In this document: piece by piece, positions 9,931 to 22,599 of the stretch | Position numbering within the stretch: the stretch's first letter is position 1 | Layout: each line of letters begins with the position of its first letter | Assembly (NCBI RefSeq): GCF_033118175.1 | Contig: NW_026870963.1 | Location: forward strand, 744,001 to 808,000 | Direction of reading: 5' to 3' | Length of the DNA: 64,000 bases | DNA from: Dama dama | Taxonomy: Eukaryota; Chordata; Mammalia; Artiodactyla; Cervidae | The notes under the pieces: generated by a model | The model's database searches: none | The model's input: the letters and a program-made list of their open reading frames with translations, nothing else | What the model was told of the DNA's origin: nothing | Made by a program: the position numbers and the translations under genes

Positions 9931-12800
9931 CCTGAAGCGGTGTTCAAAAATATGAAGAGCCTGAAAAGGTTTGAAAAATATGAAGAGCTTCAAAAGGGGT
10001 CAAAAATATGAGGAGAAAGAAAGATTCTGAAAAAAAAGGTGAGAATTAAGCGGTGTTGAAACACATGAAGAGCCTGAAAAAGTGTGAAAAATATGAAGAG
10101 CTTAAAAAGGTGTCAAAAATATGAGGAGCATGAAACGGTCTGAAAAACAGGAGGAGCATGAAGCGGTCCTCAAATACATGAAGAGACTGAAAAGGTGTGA
10201 AAAATATGCAGAGCTTAAAAAGGAGAGAAAATTATGACGAGCATAAAACTGTCTGAAAAATACGAGGAGCATGAACCGGTGGTGAAAAACATGAAGAGCC
10301 TGAACAGGTGTGAAAAATATGAAGAGCTTAAAAAGGTGTCAAAAATATGAGGAGCATGAAACGGTCTCAAAAATAGGAGGAGAATGAAGCGGTGTTTAAA
10401 AACATGAAGAGCTTGAAAAGGTGTGAAAAATATGAAGAGCTTCAAAACGTGTCAAAAATATGAGTAGCATAAAACGGTCTGAAAAATAGGAGGAGCATGA
10501 AGCGGTGGTCAAAAACACGAAGAGCATGAAAAGGTGTGAAATATGTGAAAAGCTTCAAAATGTGTAAAAAATTTGAGGAGCATGAAACGGTCTGAAAAAT
10601 AGGAGGAGCATGAAGCGTTGTTCAAAAACATGAAGAGCCTGAAAAGGTGTGAAAAATATTGAGAGCTTCAAAAGGTGTCAAAAATATGAGGAGCATGAAA
10701 CGGTCTGAAAAATAGAAGCAGCATGAAACGGTGTTGAAAAGCATGAAGAGCCTGAAAAAGTGTGAAAAATATGAAGAGCTTCAAAAGGTGTGAAAAATAT
10801 GAAGAGCTTCAAAAGGTGTCAAAAATTAGATGAGCATGAAACGGTCTGAAATATAGTAGGGCATGAAGCGGTGTTGAAAAACATGAAGAGCCTGAAAAGG
10901 TTGAAAAATATGAAGAGCTTTAAAACGTGTCAAAAATATGAGGAGCACGAAACGGTCTGAAAAATAGGAGGAGCATGAAACGGTGTTCAAAAACATGAAG
11001 AGCCTGAAAAGGTGTGAAAAATATGAAGAGCTTCAAAATTTGTCAAATATATGAGGAGCATGAAACGGTCTGAATAATAGGAGGAACATGAAACTATCTG
11101 AAAATAGAGGAGCAAAAAGCGGTGTTAAACAACATGAAGAGCCTGAAAAGGTGTGAAATATCTGAAGAGCTTCAAAAGGTGTCAAATATATGAGGAGCAT
11201 AAAACAGTCTGAAAAATAGGAGGAGCATGAAGCGGTGTTCAAAACATGAAACCCTGAAAAGGTGTGAAAAATATGAAAAGCTTCAAAAGGTTTCAAAAAT
11301 ATGAGGAGCATGAATCGGTCTGACAAATAGGAGGAGCATGAAGCGGTGTTCAAAAACATGAAGAGCCTGAAAAGGTGTGAAAAATATGAAGAGCTTCAAG
11401 GGTGTTAAAATTAGGAGGAGCATAAAACGGTCTGAAAAATAGGAGGAGCATGAAGCGGTGTTGAAAAACATGAAGAGCCTGAAAAGGTGTGAAAAATATG
11501 AAGAGCTTCAAAAGGTTTCAAAAATATGAGGTGCATGAAACATTCTGAAAAATAGCAGGGGCATGAAGCAGACGTCAAAAATATGAAGATCCTGAAAAGG
11601 TGTGAAAAATATGAAGAGCTTCAAAAGGTGTCAAAAATATGAGAAGCATGAAACGACTGAAAAATAGGAGGAGCATGAAGCAGTGTTGAAAAACATGAGG
11701 AGCCTTAAAAGTTGTGAAATATGTGAAGAGCTTCAAAGGTGTCAAAAATATGAGGGGAATGAAACGGTCTGAAAAATAGGAGGAGCATGAAGCCGTGTAA
11801 AAAAACATGAAGATCCTGAAAAGGTTTGAAATATATGAAGAGCTTCAAAAGGTCTCAAAAATATGAGGAGCATGAAACGGTCAGAAAAATAGGAGCAGCA
11901 TGAAGCGGTTTTCAAAAATATGAAGAGCCTGAAAAGGTTTGAAAAATATGAAGAGCTTCAAAAGGTGTCAAAAATATGAGGAGCAAGAAAGATTCTGAAA
12001 AATACGATGAGAATTAAGCGGTGTTGAAACACAAGAAGAGCCTGAAAAAGTGTGAAAAATATGAAGAGCTTAAAAAGGTGTCAAAAATATGAGGCGCATG
12101 AAACGGTCTGAAAAACAGGAGGAGCATGAAGCGGTCCTCAAATACATGAAGAGACTGAAAAGGTGTGAAAAATATGCAGAGCTTAAAAAGGAGACTAAAT
12201 TATGAGGAGCATAAAACTGTCTGAAAAATACGAGGAGCATGAACCGGTGGTCAAAAACACGAAGAGCATGAAAAGGTGTGAAAAATATGAAAAGCTTCAA
12301 AATGTGTAAAAAATTTGAGGAGCATGAAACGGTCTGAAAAATAGGAGAAGCATGAAGCGTTGTTCAAAAACATGAAGAGCCTGAAAAGGTGTGAAAAATA
12401 TTGAGAGTTCAAAAGGTGTCAAAAATATGAGGAGCATGAAACGGTCTGAAAAATAGAAGCAGCATGAAACGGTGTTGAAAAACATGAAGAGCCTGAAAAA
12501 GTGTGAAAAATATGAAGAGCTTCAAAAGGTGTCAAAAATTAGATGAGCATGAAACGGTCTGAAATATAGGAGGGCATGAAGCGGTGTTGAAAAACATGAA
12601 GAGCCTGAAAAGGTGTGAAAAATATGAAGAGCTTCAAAACGTGTCAAAAATATGAGGAGCACGAAACGGTCTGAAAAATAGGAGGAGCATGAAACGGTGT
12701 TCAAAAACATGAAGAGCCTGAAAAGGTGTGAAAAATATGAAGAGCTTCAAAAGTTGTCAAAAATATGAGGACCATGAAACGGTCTGAACAATAGGAGGAA
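9931..12800. repeat. 2,870-bp higher-order unit, copy 2
   Basis: Direct tandem copy of 7,061-9,930. Every variant I compared is at exactly +2,870 (for example 7,345, 8,163, 8,413, 8,705, 9,200 and 9,652 match 10,215, 11,033, 11,283, 11,575, 12,070 and 12,522). Only isolated differences were seen, such as GAACAATAG at about 8,204 against GAATAATAG at about 11,074, and AGGAGGAGC near 9,476 against AGGAGAAGC near 12,346. The near-perfect match points to a very recent duplication. Confidence 0.95.
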
Positions 12801-13465
12801 CATGAAACTATCTGAAAAATAGAGGAGCAAAAAGCGGTGTTAAACAACATGAAGAGCCTGAAAAGGTGTGAAATATCTGAAGAGCTTCAAAAGGTGTCAA
12901 ATATATGAGGAGCATAAAACAGTCTGAAAAATAGGAGGAGCATGAAGCGGTGTTCAAAACATGAAACCCTGAAAAGGTGTGAAAAATATGAAGAGCTTCA
13001 AAAGGTTTCAAAAATATGAGGAGCATGAATCGGTCTGACAAATAGGAGGAGCATGAAGCGGTGTTCAAAAACATGAAGAGCCTGAAAAGGTGTGAAAAAT
13101 ATGAAGAGCTTCAAGGGTGTTAAAATTAGGAGGAGCATAAAACGGTCTGAAAAATAGGAGGAGCATGAAGCGGTGTTGAAAAACATGAAGAGCCTGAAAA
13201 GGTGTGAAAAATATGAAGAGCTTCAAAAGGTTTCAAAAATATGAGGTGCATGAAACATTCTGAAAAATAGCAGGGGCATGAAGCAGACGTCAAAAATATG
13301 AAGATCCTGAAAAGGTGTGAAAAATATGAAGAGCTTCAAAAGGTGTCAAAAATATGAGAAGCATGAAACGACTGAAAAATAGGAGGAGCATGAAGCAGTG
13401 TTGAAAAACATGAGGAGCCTTAAAAGTTGTGAAATATGTGAAGAGCTTCAAAGATGTCAAAAATA
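12801..13465. repeat. Truncated third copy of part of the 2,870-bp unit
   Basis: Immediately after copy 2 the sequence jumps back to the middle of the unit. From GAAACTATCTG it follows about 11,087-11,750 at an offset of 1,714-1,715 bp (12,998 matches 11,283 and 8,413). It stops matching at about 13,460, where this copy reads GAGGAGCATGAAACGG and the full copies read GAGGGGAATGAAACGG. The join to copy 2 lies in shared sequence around GGAACATGAAAC, as expected for unequal exchange between misaligned copies. Confidence 0.9.
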
Positions 13466-16259
13466 TGAGGAGCATGAAACGGTCTGAAAATTAGGAGGAG
13501 CTAGAAGCGGTGTTGAAAAACCTGAAGAGCCTGAAAATGTGTGAAAAATATGAAAAGCTTCAAAATTTGTGAAAAATATGAAGAGCTTGAAAAGGTGTCA
13601 AAAATGAGATGAGCATGAAACGGTCTGAAATATAGGAGGAGCATGAAGTGGTGTTGAAAAACATGAAGAGCCTGAATATGTGTGAAATATTTGAAGAGCT
13701 TCAAAATGTGTAAGAAATGAGAGGAGCATGAAACGGTCTGAAAAATAGGAGGAGCATGAAGCGGTGTTGAAAAACATGAAGAGCCTGAAAAGATGTGAAA
13801 AATATGAAGAGCTTCAAAATGTGTCAAAAATATGAGGAGCATGAAATGTTCTGAAATATAGGAGGAGCATGAAACGGTGTTCAAAGACATGAAGAGCCTG
13901 AAATGTTGTGAAAAATATGAAGAGCTTCAAAAGGTGTGAAAAATATGAAGAGCTTCAAAATGTGTGAAAAATATGAGGAGCTTCAAAAGGTGTCAAAAAT
14001 ATGAGGAGCATGAAACGGTCTGAAAAAAGGGGAAGCATGAAACGGTGTTGAAAAACATGAAGAGCCTGAAAAGGTGTGAAAATTATGAAGAGCTTCCAAA
14101 GGTGTGAAATAAATGAGGGGCATGAAACGGTCTGATAATTAGGAGGAGCATGAAGCGGTGTTGAAAAACATGAAGAGCCTGAAAAGGTGTGAAAAATATG
14201 AAGAGCTTCAAATCATGTCAAAAATATGAGGAGCATGAAACGGTCTGAAAAATAGGAGGAGCATGAAGCGGTGTTCAAAAACATGAAGAGCCTGAAAAGG
14301 TGTGAAAAATATGAAGAGCTTCAAAATGTGTCAAAAATATGAGGAGGATGAAAAGGTCTGAAAAATAGGAGGAGCATGATGCGGTGTTCAAAACATGAAG
14401 GGCCTGAAAAGTTGTGAAAAATATGAAGAGCTTCAAAAGGTGTCAAATATATGAGGAGCATGAAACGGTCTGAAAAATAGGAGGAGCATGAACCGGTGTT
14501 GAAAAACATGAAGAGCTTCAAAAGGTGTGAAACATATGAAGAGCTTCAAAATGTGTAAAAAAAGAGATGAGTATGAAACAGTCTGAAATAGACGAGAAGC
14601 ATGTAGTGGTGTTGAAAAACATGAAGAGCCTGAAATGGTGTGAAATATACGAAGAGCTTTAAAAGGTGTCAAAAATATGAGGAGCATGAAACAGTGTGAA
14701 AAATAGTAGGAGCATGAAGCGGTGTTGAAAAACATGAAGAGCATGAAAAGGTGTGAAAAATATGAAGAGCTTCAAAAGGTGTGAAATACATGAGGAGGAT
14801 GAAACGGTCTGAAAAATAGGAGGAGCATGAAGCAGTGTTGAAAAACATGAAGAGCCTGAAAAAGTGTGAAAAATATGAAGAGCTTCAAAAGGTGTGAAAA
14901 TTATGAGGAGCAGGAAACGGTCTGAAAGATAGGAGGATCATGAAGCGGTGTGGAAAAACATGAAGAGCCTGAAAAGGTGTGAAAAATATGAAGAGCTTCA
15001 AAAGGTGTGAAAAATATGAAGAGCTTCAAAATGTGTGAAATACATGAGGAGCATGAAACGGTCAGAAAAATTGGAGGAGCATGAAGCAGTGTTGAAAAAC
15101 ATGAAGAACCTGAAAAGTTGTGAAAAATATGAAGAGCTTCAAAGTGTATGAAATACATGAGGAGCATGAAACGGTGTGAAAAATAGGAGGAGCATGAAGC
15201 GGTGTTGAAAAACATGAAGAGACTTAAAATGTGTGAAATATATGAAGAGCTTCAAAAAGTGTCAAAAATATGAAGAGTATGATATGGTCTGAAAAATATG
15301 AGGAGCATGTAACGGTGTTCAAAAACATGAAGAGCCTGAAAAGTTGTGAAATATATGAAGAGCTTCAAAAGGTGTCAAAAATATGAAGAGCATGAAACTG
15401 TCTGAAAAATAAGAGGAGCATGAAATGGTCTGATAAATAGGAGGAGCATGAAGCGGTATTCAAAACATGAAGAGCCTGAAAAGCTGTGAAATTATGTGAA
15501 GCTTCAAAAGGTGTGAAAAATATGAGGAGCAGGAAACGGTCTGAAAAATAGTTGGAGCATGAAGCGGTGTTAAAGAACATGAAGAGCCTGAAAAGGTGTG
15601 AAAAATATGAGGAACTTCAAAAGGTGTCAAAAATATGAGGAGCATGAAACGCTCTGAAAAGTAGGAGGAGCAAGAAGTGATGTTTAAAAACATGAAGTGC
15701 CTGAAAAGGTGTGAAAAATATGAAGATCATCAAAAGATGTGAAAAATATGAGGAGCATGAACCGGTCTGAAAAATAGGAGGAGCATGAAGCGGTTTTGAA
15801 AAGCATGAAGAGTCTGAAAAGGTGTGAAAAATATGAAGAGCTTCATAAGGTGTCAAAAATATTAGGAGCATGAAACTGTTTCAATAATATGAGAAGCATG
15901 AAGTCGTGTTGAAAAACGTGAAGAGCCTAAAAATGTGTGAAAGATATGAAGAGCTTCTAAAGGTGTGAAAAATATGAAGAGCTTCAAAAGGTGTCAAAAA
16001 TGACATGAGCATGAAACGGCCCGAAAAATAGGAGGAGCATGAAGCGGTGATCAAAAACATGAAGAGCCTGAAAATGTGTGAAAAATATGAAGAGCTTCAA
16101 AAGGTGTCAAATATGAGATGAGCATGAAACGGTCTGAAAGATAAGAGGAGCATGAAGCGGTGTTCAAAAACATGAAGAGCCTGAAAAGGTGTGAAAAATA
16201 TGAAGAGCTTAAAAATGTGTCAAAAATATGAGGAGCATGAAATGGTCTGAAAAATAGGA
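13466..16259. repeat. Monomeric satellite stretch without a recognised higher-order unit
   Basis: About 25 monomers, each with its own mixture of variants. D/A junctions alternate between CAAAAATATGAGGAGC, AAAATGAGATGAGC and GAAATACATGAGGAGC types. Extra C/D subunits are common (for example 13,910-13,990 and 14,985-15,050). Single monomers carry private changes, such as GTTTCAATAATATG near 15,878. I see no duplicated block of 0.5 kb or more here, so this stretch looks older or less recently homogenised than its left neighbour. Confidence 0.8.
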
Positions 16260-17110
16260 GGAGCATGAAGTGGTGTTGAAAAAAATGAAAAGCCTGAAAA
16301 GGTGTGAAATATATGAAGAGCTTCAAAAGGTGTCAAAAATATGAGGAGAATGAAACGGTCTGCAAAATAGGAGAAGCATGAAATGGTGTTCAAAAACATG
16401 AGGAGCCTGAAAAGGTGTGAAAAACAAGAAGAGCCTGAAAAGGTGTGAAAAATATGAAGAGCTTCAAAAGGTGTCAAAAATATGAGGAGCATGAAACGGT
16501 CTGAAAAATAGGAGGAGCATGAAGCGGTGTTGAAAAACTTGAAGAGCCTGAAAACGTGTGAAAAATATGAAGAGCTTCAAAAGGTGTAAAAAATGAGATG
16601 AGCAATAAACGGTCTGAAAAATAGGAGGAGCATGAAGTGGTGTTGAAAAAAAATGAAGAGCCTGAAAATGTGTGAAACATATGAAGAGCTTCAAAAGGTG
16701 TCAAAATTATGAGGAGCATTAAACGGCCTGAAAAATTGGAGGAGCATGAAGCGGTGTTCAAAAATATGAAGAGTCTGAAAAGGTGTGAAAAATATGGAGA
16801 GCTTCAAAAGGTGTCAAAAATATGAGTAGCATGAAACAGTCTGAAAAATAGGAGGAGCATGAAACGGTGATCAAAAACATGAAGAGCCAGAAAAGGTGTG
16901 AAAAATATGAAGAGCTTCAAAAGGTGTGAAATACATGAGGAGTTTGAAACGGGCTGAAAAATATGAGAAGCATGAAGTGGTGTGGAAAAATATGAAGAGC
17001 CTGAAAATGTGTGGAAAATATGAAGAGCTTCAAAAGGTGTGAAATACATGAGGAGCATGAAACTCTCTGAAAAATAGAAGGAGCCTGAAGCGGTGTTCAA
17101 AAACATGAAG
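16260..17110. repeat. Dispersed block C, copy 1
   Basis: A block of about 0.85 kb with a diverged relative at 63,060-63,800, some 46.8 kb away. Shared variants in the same order are GTTGAAAAAAATGAAAAGCC, GAGAATGAAACGG with TCTGCAAAATAGGAG, AAAAAATGAGATGAGC, GTGTGAAACATATG, GGTGATCAAAAACATG, GAGTTTGAAACGGG and GTGGTGTGGAAAAATATG. Part of it (16,860-17,080) also resembles 2,040-2,300. The intervening monomers differ by insertions and point changes, so the duplication is old. Confidence 0.8.
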
Positions 17111-18279
17111 TGCCTGAAAAGGTGTGACAAATATGAAGAGCTTCAAACGGTGTCAAAAATATGAGGAGCATGAAACGGTCTGAAAAACAGGAGGAGCATG
17201 AAGCGGTGTTCAAAAACATGAAGAGCCTGAAAAGGTCTGAATAATATGAAGAGCTTGAAAAGGTGTGAAATATATGAAGAGCTTCAAATGGTGTCAAAAA
17301 TGAGATGAGCATGAAACGGTGTGAAAAATAGGAAGAGCATGAAGCGGTTTTGAAAAAAATGAAGAGGCTGAAAAGGTGTGAAATATATGAAGAGCTTCAA
17401 GAGGTGTCAAAAATATGAAGAGCATGAAATGGTCTGAAAAATAGGAGGGTCATGAAGCGGTGTTCAAAAACGTGAAGAGCCTGAAAAGGTATGAAAAATA
17501 TGAAGAGCTTCAAAAGGTGTGAAAAATATGAGGAGCATGAAACGGTCTGAAAAATAGAAGCGGCATGAAATGCTGTTCAAAAACATGAAGAGCCTGAAAA
17601 GGTGTGAAAATTATGAAGAGCTTCAAAAGGTGTGAAATACATGAGGAGCATGAAACGGTCTGAAAAATAGGAGAAGCATGAAGTGGTGTTGAAAAACATG
17701 AAGAGCCTGAAAAGGAGTGAAAAATATGAAGAGCTTCAAAAGGTGTCAAACATATGAAGAACATGTAACGGTCTGAAAAATTGGAGGATCATGAAGCAGT
17801 GTTCAAAAACATGAAGAGCCTGAAAAGGTGTGAAAAATATGAAGAGCTTCAAAAGGTGTGAAATACATGAGGAGCATGAAAAGGTCTGAAAAATAGGAGA
17901 AGCATGAAGTGGTGTGGAAAAACATGAAGAGCCTAAAAAGTTGTGAGAAATATGAAGAGCTTCAAAAGATGTGAAATATATGAGGAGCATGAAACTCTCT
18001 GAAAAATAGGAGGAGCATGAAGCAGTGTCAAAAACATGAAGAGCCTAAAAAGATGTGAGAACTATGAAGAGCTTTAAAAGTTGTCAAAAATGAGATGAGC
18101 ATGAAACGGTCTGAAAAACAGGAGGAGCATGAAGCGGTGTTCAAAAACATGAAGTGCCTGAAAAGGTGTGAAAAATATGAAGACCTTCAAACGGTGTCAA
18201 AAATATGAGGAGCATGAAACGGTCTGAAAACTAGGAGGAGCATGAAGTGGTGTTAAAAACATGAAAAGCATGAAAAGGT
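17111..18279. repeat. Satellite stretch with a two-monomer local duplication
   Basis: Contains a 226-bp (exactly two monomers) tandem duplication: AGGAGAAGCATGAAGTGG occurs at about 17,670 and 17,896 with matching flanks (GAAATACATGAGG upstream). A second local relationship links about 17,100-17,190 with about 18,115-18,230 (GAAAAACAGGAGG, CATGAAGTGCC, CTTCAAACGGTGTC). Otherwise it is ordinary diverged monomers. Confidence 0.8.
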
Positions 18280-19900
18280 GTGAAATATATGAAGAGCTTC
18301 AAAAGGTGTCAAAAATATGAGGAGCATGAAACGGTCTGAAAAATAGGAGGAGCATGAAATGCTGATCAAACACATGAAGGGCCTGAAAAGTTTTGAAAAA
18401 TATAAAGAGCTTCAAAAGGTGTGAAATACATTTGGACATGAAACGGTCTGAAAAATAGGAGGAGCATGAGGCGGTTTTCAAATACATGAAGAGCCTGAAA
18501 AGTGTGAAAAATATGTAGAGCTTCAAAAGGTGTCAAAAATATGAGGAGCATGAAACGGTCTGAAAAATAGGACGAGCATGAAGCGGTGTAGAAAAACATG
18601 AAGAGTCTGAACAGGTGTGAAAAATATGAAGAGCTTCAAAAGTTGTGAAAAATATGAAGAGCTTCAAAAGGTGTCAAAAATATGAGGAGCATTAAACGGT
18701 CTGAAAAATAGGAGAGGCATGAATTTGTGTTGAAAACATGAAGAGCCTGAAAAGGTGTGAAATATATGAATAGCTTCAAAAGGTGTAACAAATATGACGA
18801 CCATGAAACGTTTTGAAAAATAGGAAGAGCATGAAACGGTGTTCAAAAACATGAAGAGCCTGAAAAGGTGTGAAAAACAGGAAGAGCTTCAAAAAGTGTA
18901 AAATACATGAGGAGCATGAAACTCTCTGAAAAATAGGAGGAGCATGAAGATGTGCTCAAAAACATGAAGAGCTTGAAAAGTTGTGAAAAATATGAAGAGC
19001 TTCAAAAGTTGTGAAAAATATAAAGATCTTGAAAAGCTCTGAAAAATAGGAGGATCAAGAAACGGTGTTGAAAAACATGAAGAGCCTGAATACGTGTAAA
19101 ATATGAAGAGCTACAAAAGGTGTCACAAATATGAGGAGCATGAAACGGTCTGAAAAATAGGAGGAGCATGAAATGCTGATCAAACACATGAAGGGCCTGA
19201 AAAGTTTTGAAAAATATAAAGAGCTTCAAAAGGTGTCAAAAATATGAGGAGCATGAAACGGTCTGAAAAATAGGAGAGGCATGAAGTTGTGTTGAAAATC
19301 ATGAAGAGCCTGAAAAGGTGTGAAATATATGAATTGCTTCAAAAGGTGTAACAAATATGAGTACCGTAAAACGGTTTGAAAAATAGGAAGAGCATGAAAC
19401 GGTGTTCAAAAACATGAAGAGCCTGAATACGTGTAAAATATGAAGAGGTTCAAAAGGTGTGAAAAATATGAAGACATTCAAAGGTGTCAAAATTATGAGG
19501 AGCAAGAAACGGTCTGAAAATAGGAGGAGCATGAAACGGTGTTGAAAATCATGAAGAGCCTGAAAAGGTGTGAAAAATCTGAAGAGCTTCAAAAGTTGTG
19601 AAAAATATGAAGAGCTTCAAACGGTCTGAAATATAGGAGGATCAAGAAACGGTGTTGAAAAACATGAAGAGCCTGAATACGTGTAAAATATGAAGTGCTA
19701 CAAAAGGTGTCAAAAATATGAGGAGCGTGAAACGGTCTGAAAAATAGGAGGAGCATGAAATGCTGATCAAACACATGAAGGGCCTGAAAAGTTTTGAAAA
19801 ATATAAAGAGCTTCAAAAAGTGTGAAATACATTTGGACATGAAACGGTCTGAAAAATAGGAGAAGCATGAAGCGGTGTTGAAAAACATGAAGAGCCTGAA
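18280..19900. repeat. Nested local duplications (562, 587 and 814 bp)
   Basis: Several overlapping short-range duplications. The variant GCTGATCAAACACATGAAGG occurs at 18,361, 19,175 and 19,762 (offsets 814 and 587). AGGATCAAGAAACGG followed by CTGAATACGTGTAAAATATG occurs at 19,051 and 19,638 (587). GGAGAGGCATGAA followed by GTGTAACAAATATGA occurs at 18,711 and 19,273 (562). The CATTTGGACATGAAACGG deletion variant occurs at about 18,429 and 19,830. The copies differ by point changes, so these are intermediate-age events. Confidence 0.85.
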
Positions 19901-22599
19901 AAGGTGTGAAAAATATGAAGAGTTTCAAAAGAAGTGAAAAATATGAAGAACTTCAAAAGCTGTCAAAAATGAGATGAGCATGAAACGGTCTGAGAAATAG
20001 GAGAAGCATGAAGTGGTGTTGAAAAACATGAAGAGCTTGAAAAAGTGTGAAATATATGAAGAGCTTCAAAAGGTGTGAAAAATATGAAGAGCTTCAAAAG
20101 GTGTCAAAAATATGAGGAGCATGAAACAGTCTGAAAAATAGGAGGAGCATTGTAACATTGTCGAAAAAATTGAAGAGCCTGAAAAGGTGTGAAAAATATG
20201 AAGAGCTTCAAAATGTGTCAAAAATTAGATGAGCATGAAAAGGTCTGAAAAATAGGAGGAGCTGGAAGCGATGTTGAAAAACATGAAGAGCCTGATAAGG
20301 TGTGAAAAATATGAAGAGCTTCAAAAGGTGTGAAAAATATGAAGTAGCTTCAAAAGGTGTCAAAAATATTAGGACCATGAAACGGTCTGAAAAAAAGGAG
20401 GAGCAGGAAACCGTGTTCAAAAACATGAAGAGCCTGAAAAGGTGTGAAAAACATGAAGAGCTTCAAAAGGTATTAAAAATAGGAGGAGCATGAAGCGGTG
20501 TTCAAAAACATGAAGAGCCTGAAAATGTGTGTAAACAATGAAGAGCTTCAAAATGTGTCAAAAATATGAGGAGCATGAAACGGTCTGAAAAATAGGAGGA
20601 GCATGAAGCCGTGTTCAAAAACATGAAGAGCCTGAAATGGTGTGAAAAACATGAAGAGCCTAAAAGGTGTGTAAAATATGAAAAGCTTCAAAAGATGTCA
20701 CAAATATGAAGAGCATGAAACGGTCTGAAATATTGAAGGATCATGAAGCGGGGTTCAAAAACATGAAGAGCCTGAAAACCTTTGAAAAATATGAAGAGCT
20801 TCAAAGGTGTGAAAAATATGAAGAGCTTCAAAAGCTGTCAAAAATGAGATGAGCATGAAACGGTCTGAAAAATAGGAGGAGCATGAAGTGGTGTTGAAAA
20901 ACATGAAGAGCCTGAATAAGTGTGAAATAATGAAGAGATTCAAAAGTTGTGAAAAATATGAAGAGCTTCAAAAGGTGACAACAATATGAGGAGAATGAAA
21001 CGGTCTGAAAAATAGGAGGATCATGAAGCATTGTTTAAAAACATGAAGAGCCTGTAAAGGTGTGAAAAATATGAAGAGCTTGAAAAGGTGTGAAATACAA
21101 TAGGAGCATGAAACGGTCTGAAAATTATGAGGAGCCTGAAACGGTCTGAAAAATAGGAGGAGATTGAAATGGTGATCAAAAACATGAAGCACCTGAAAAG
21201 GTGTGAAAAATATGAAGAGCTTCAAAAGGTGTGAAATACAATAGGAGCATGAAACGGTCTGAAAAATAGGAGGAGCATGAAGCGGTGTTGAAAAACATGA
21301 AGAGCCTGAAAAGGTGTTAAATATATGAAGAGCTTCAAAAGGTGTGAAAAATATGAGGAGCATGAAACGGTCTGAAGAATAGGAGGAGGATTGTAGCGGT
21401 GTTCAAAAACATGAAGAGCATGAAAAGGTGTGAAAAATATGAAGGGCTTCAAAAGCTGTGAAACACATGAGGAGCATCAAACTGTCTGAAAAATAGGAGG
21501 ATCATGAAGCAGTGTTGAAAAACATGAAGAGCATGAAAAGCTGTGAAAAATATTAAGAGCTTCAAAAGGTGTCAAAAATATGAGAAGCATGAAACGGTCT
21601 GAAAAATAGGAGCAGCATGAAACGGTGTTGAAAAACATGAAGAGCCTGAAAAGGAGTGAAAAATATGAAGAGACTCAAAAGGTGTGAAAAATATGAAGAG
21701 CTTCAAAAGCTGTCACAAATGAGATGAGCATGAAACGGTCTGAAAAATAGGAGGGGCATGAAGATGTGTTGAAAAACATGAAGAGTCTGAAAAGGTGTGA
21801 AAAATATGAAGAGCTTCAAAAGGAGTCAAAAATATGAGGAGCATGAAACGGTTTGAAATATAGGAGGAGCATGAAGTGGTGTTGAAAAACATGAAGGGCC
21901 TGAAAAGGGGTGAAAAATATGAAGAGCTTCAAAAGGTGTCAAAAATATGTGGAGCATGAAACGGTCTGAAATATAGGAGGAGCATGAAACGGTGTTCATA
22001 AACATGAAGAGCCTGAAAAGGTGTGAAAAATATGAAGAGCTGCAAAAGGTGTGAAAAATATGAAGAGCTTCAAAAGGTGTGAAAAATATGAAGAGCTTCA
22101 AAAGATGTGAAATACATGAGGAGCATAAAACGGTCTGAAAAATAGGAGGAGCATGAAGCGGTGTTGAAAAACATGAAAACCTGAAAAGGTGTGAAAAATA
22201 TGAAGGGCTTCAAAAGGTGTCAAATATATGAGGAGCATGAAACGGTCTGAAAAATAGGAGGAGCATGAAGCGGTGTTCAAAAAAATGAAGAGCCTGAAAA
22301 GGTGTGAAATATATGAAGAGCCTCAAAACGTGTCAAAAATAAGAGGAGCATGAATCGGTCTGTACAATAGGAGGAGCATGAAGTGGTGTTGAAAAACATG
22401 AAGAGACTTAAAACGTGTGAAATATATGAAGAGCTTCAAAAAGTGTGAAAAATATGAAGAGCTTCAAAAGGTGTGAAAAACATGAGGAGCATGAAACGGT
22501 CTGAAAAATAGGAGGAGCATGAAGTGGTGTTGAAAAACAAGAAGAGCCTGAAAATTGTGAAAAATATCAAGAGCTTCAAAGGTGTGAAAAATATGAGGA
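19901..22599. repeat. Satellite stretch with isolated small duplications
   Basis: Mostly diverged monomers. The part at about 19,950-20,180 (GAAATAGGAGAAGCATG, CTTGAAAAAGTGTG, GGAGCATTGTAACATTGT) is also found at about 55,140-55,365 (offset 35,188 bp) and again 6,372 bp further on. A 141-bp local duplication lies at 21,091-21,240 (GAAATACAATAGGAGC twice). Near 20,343 a single T inserted into a D subunit (GAAGTAGCTTC) shifts the frame and removes a + strand stop, giving a chance 63-codon open frame at 20,302-20,493. Confidence 0.8.

Noticed and set aside
20302..20493. The only + strand open frame of note (63 codons, K/E-rich)
   Set aside because: It exists because one T was inserted into a D subunit near 20,343 and a few stops were lost by point change. 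The sequence is otherwise ordinary monomer, so it is a chance frame.
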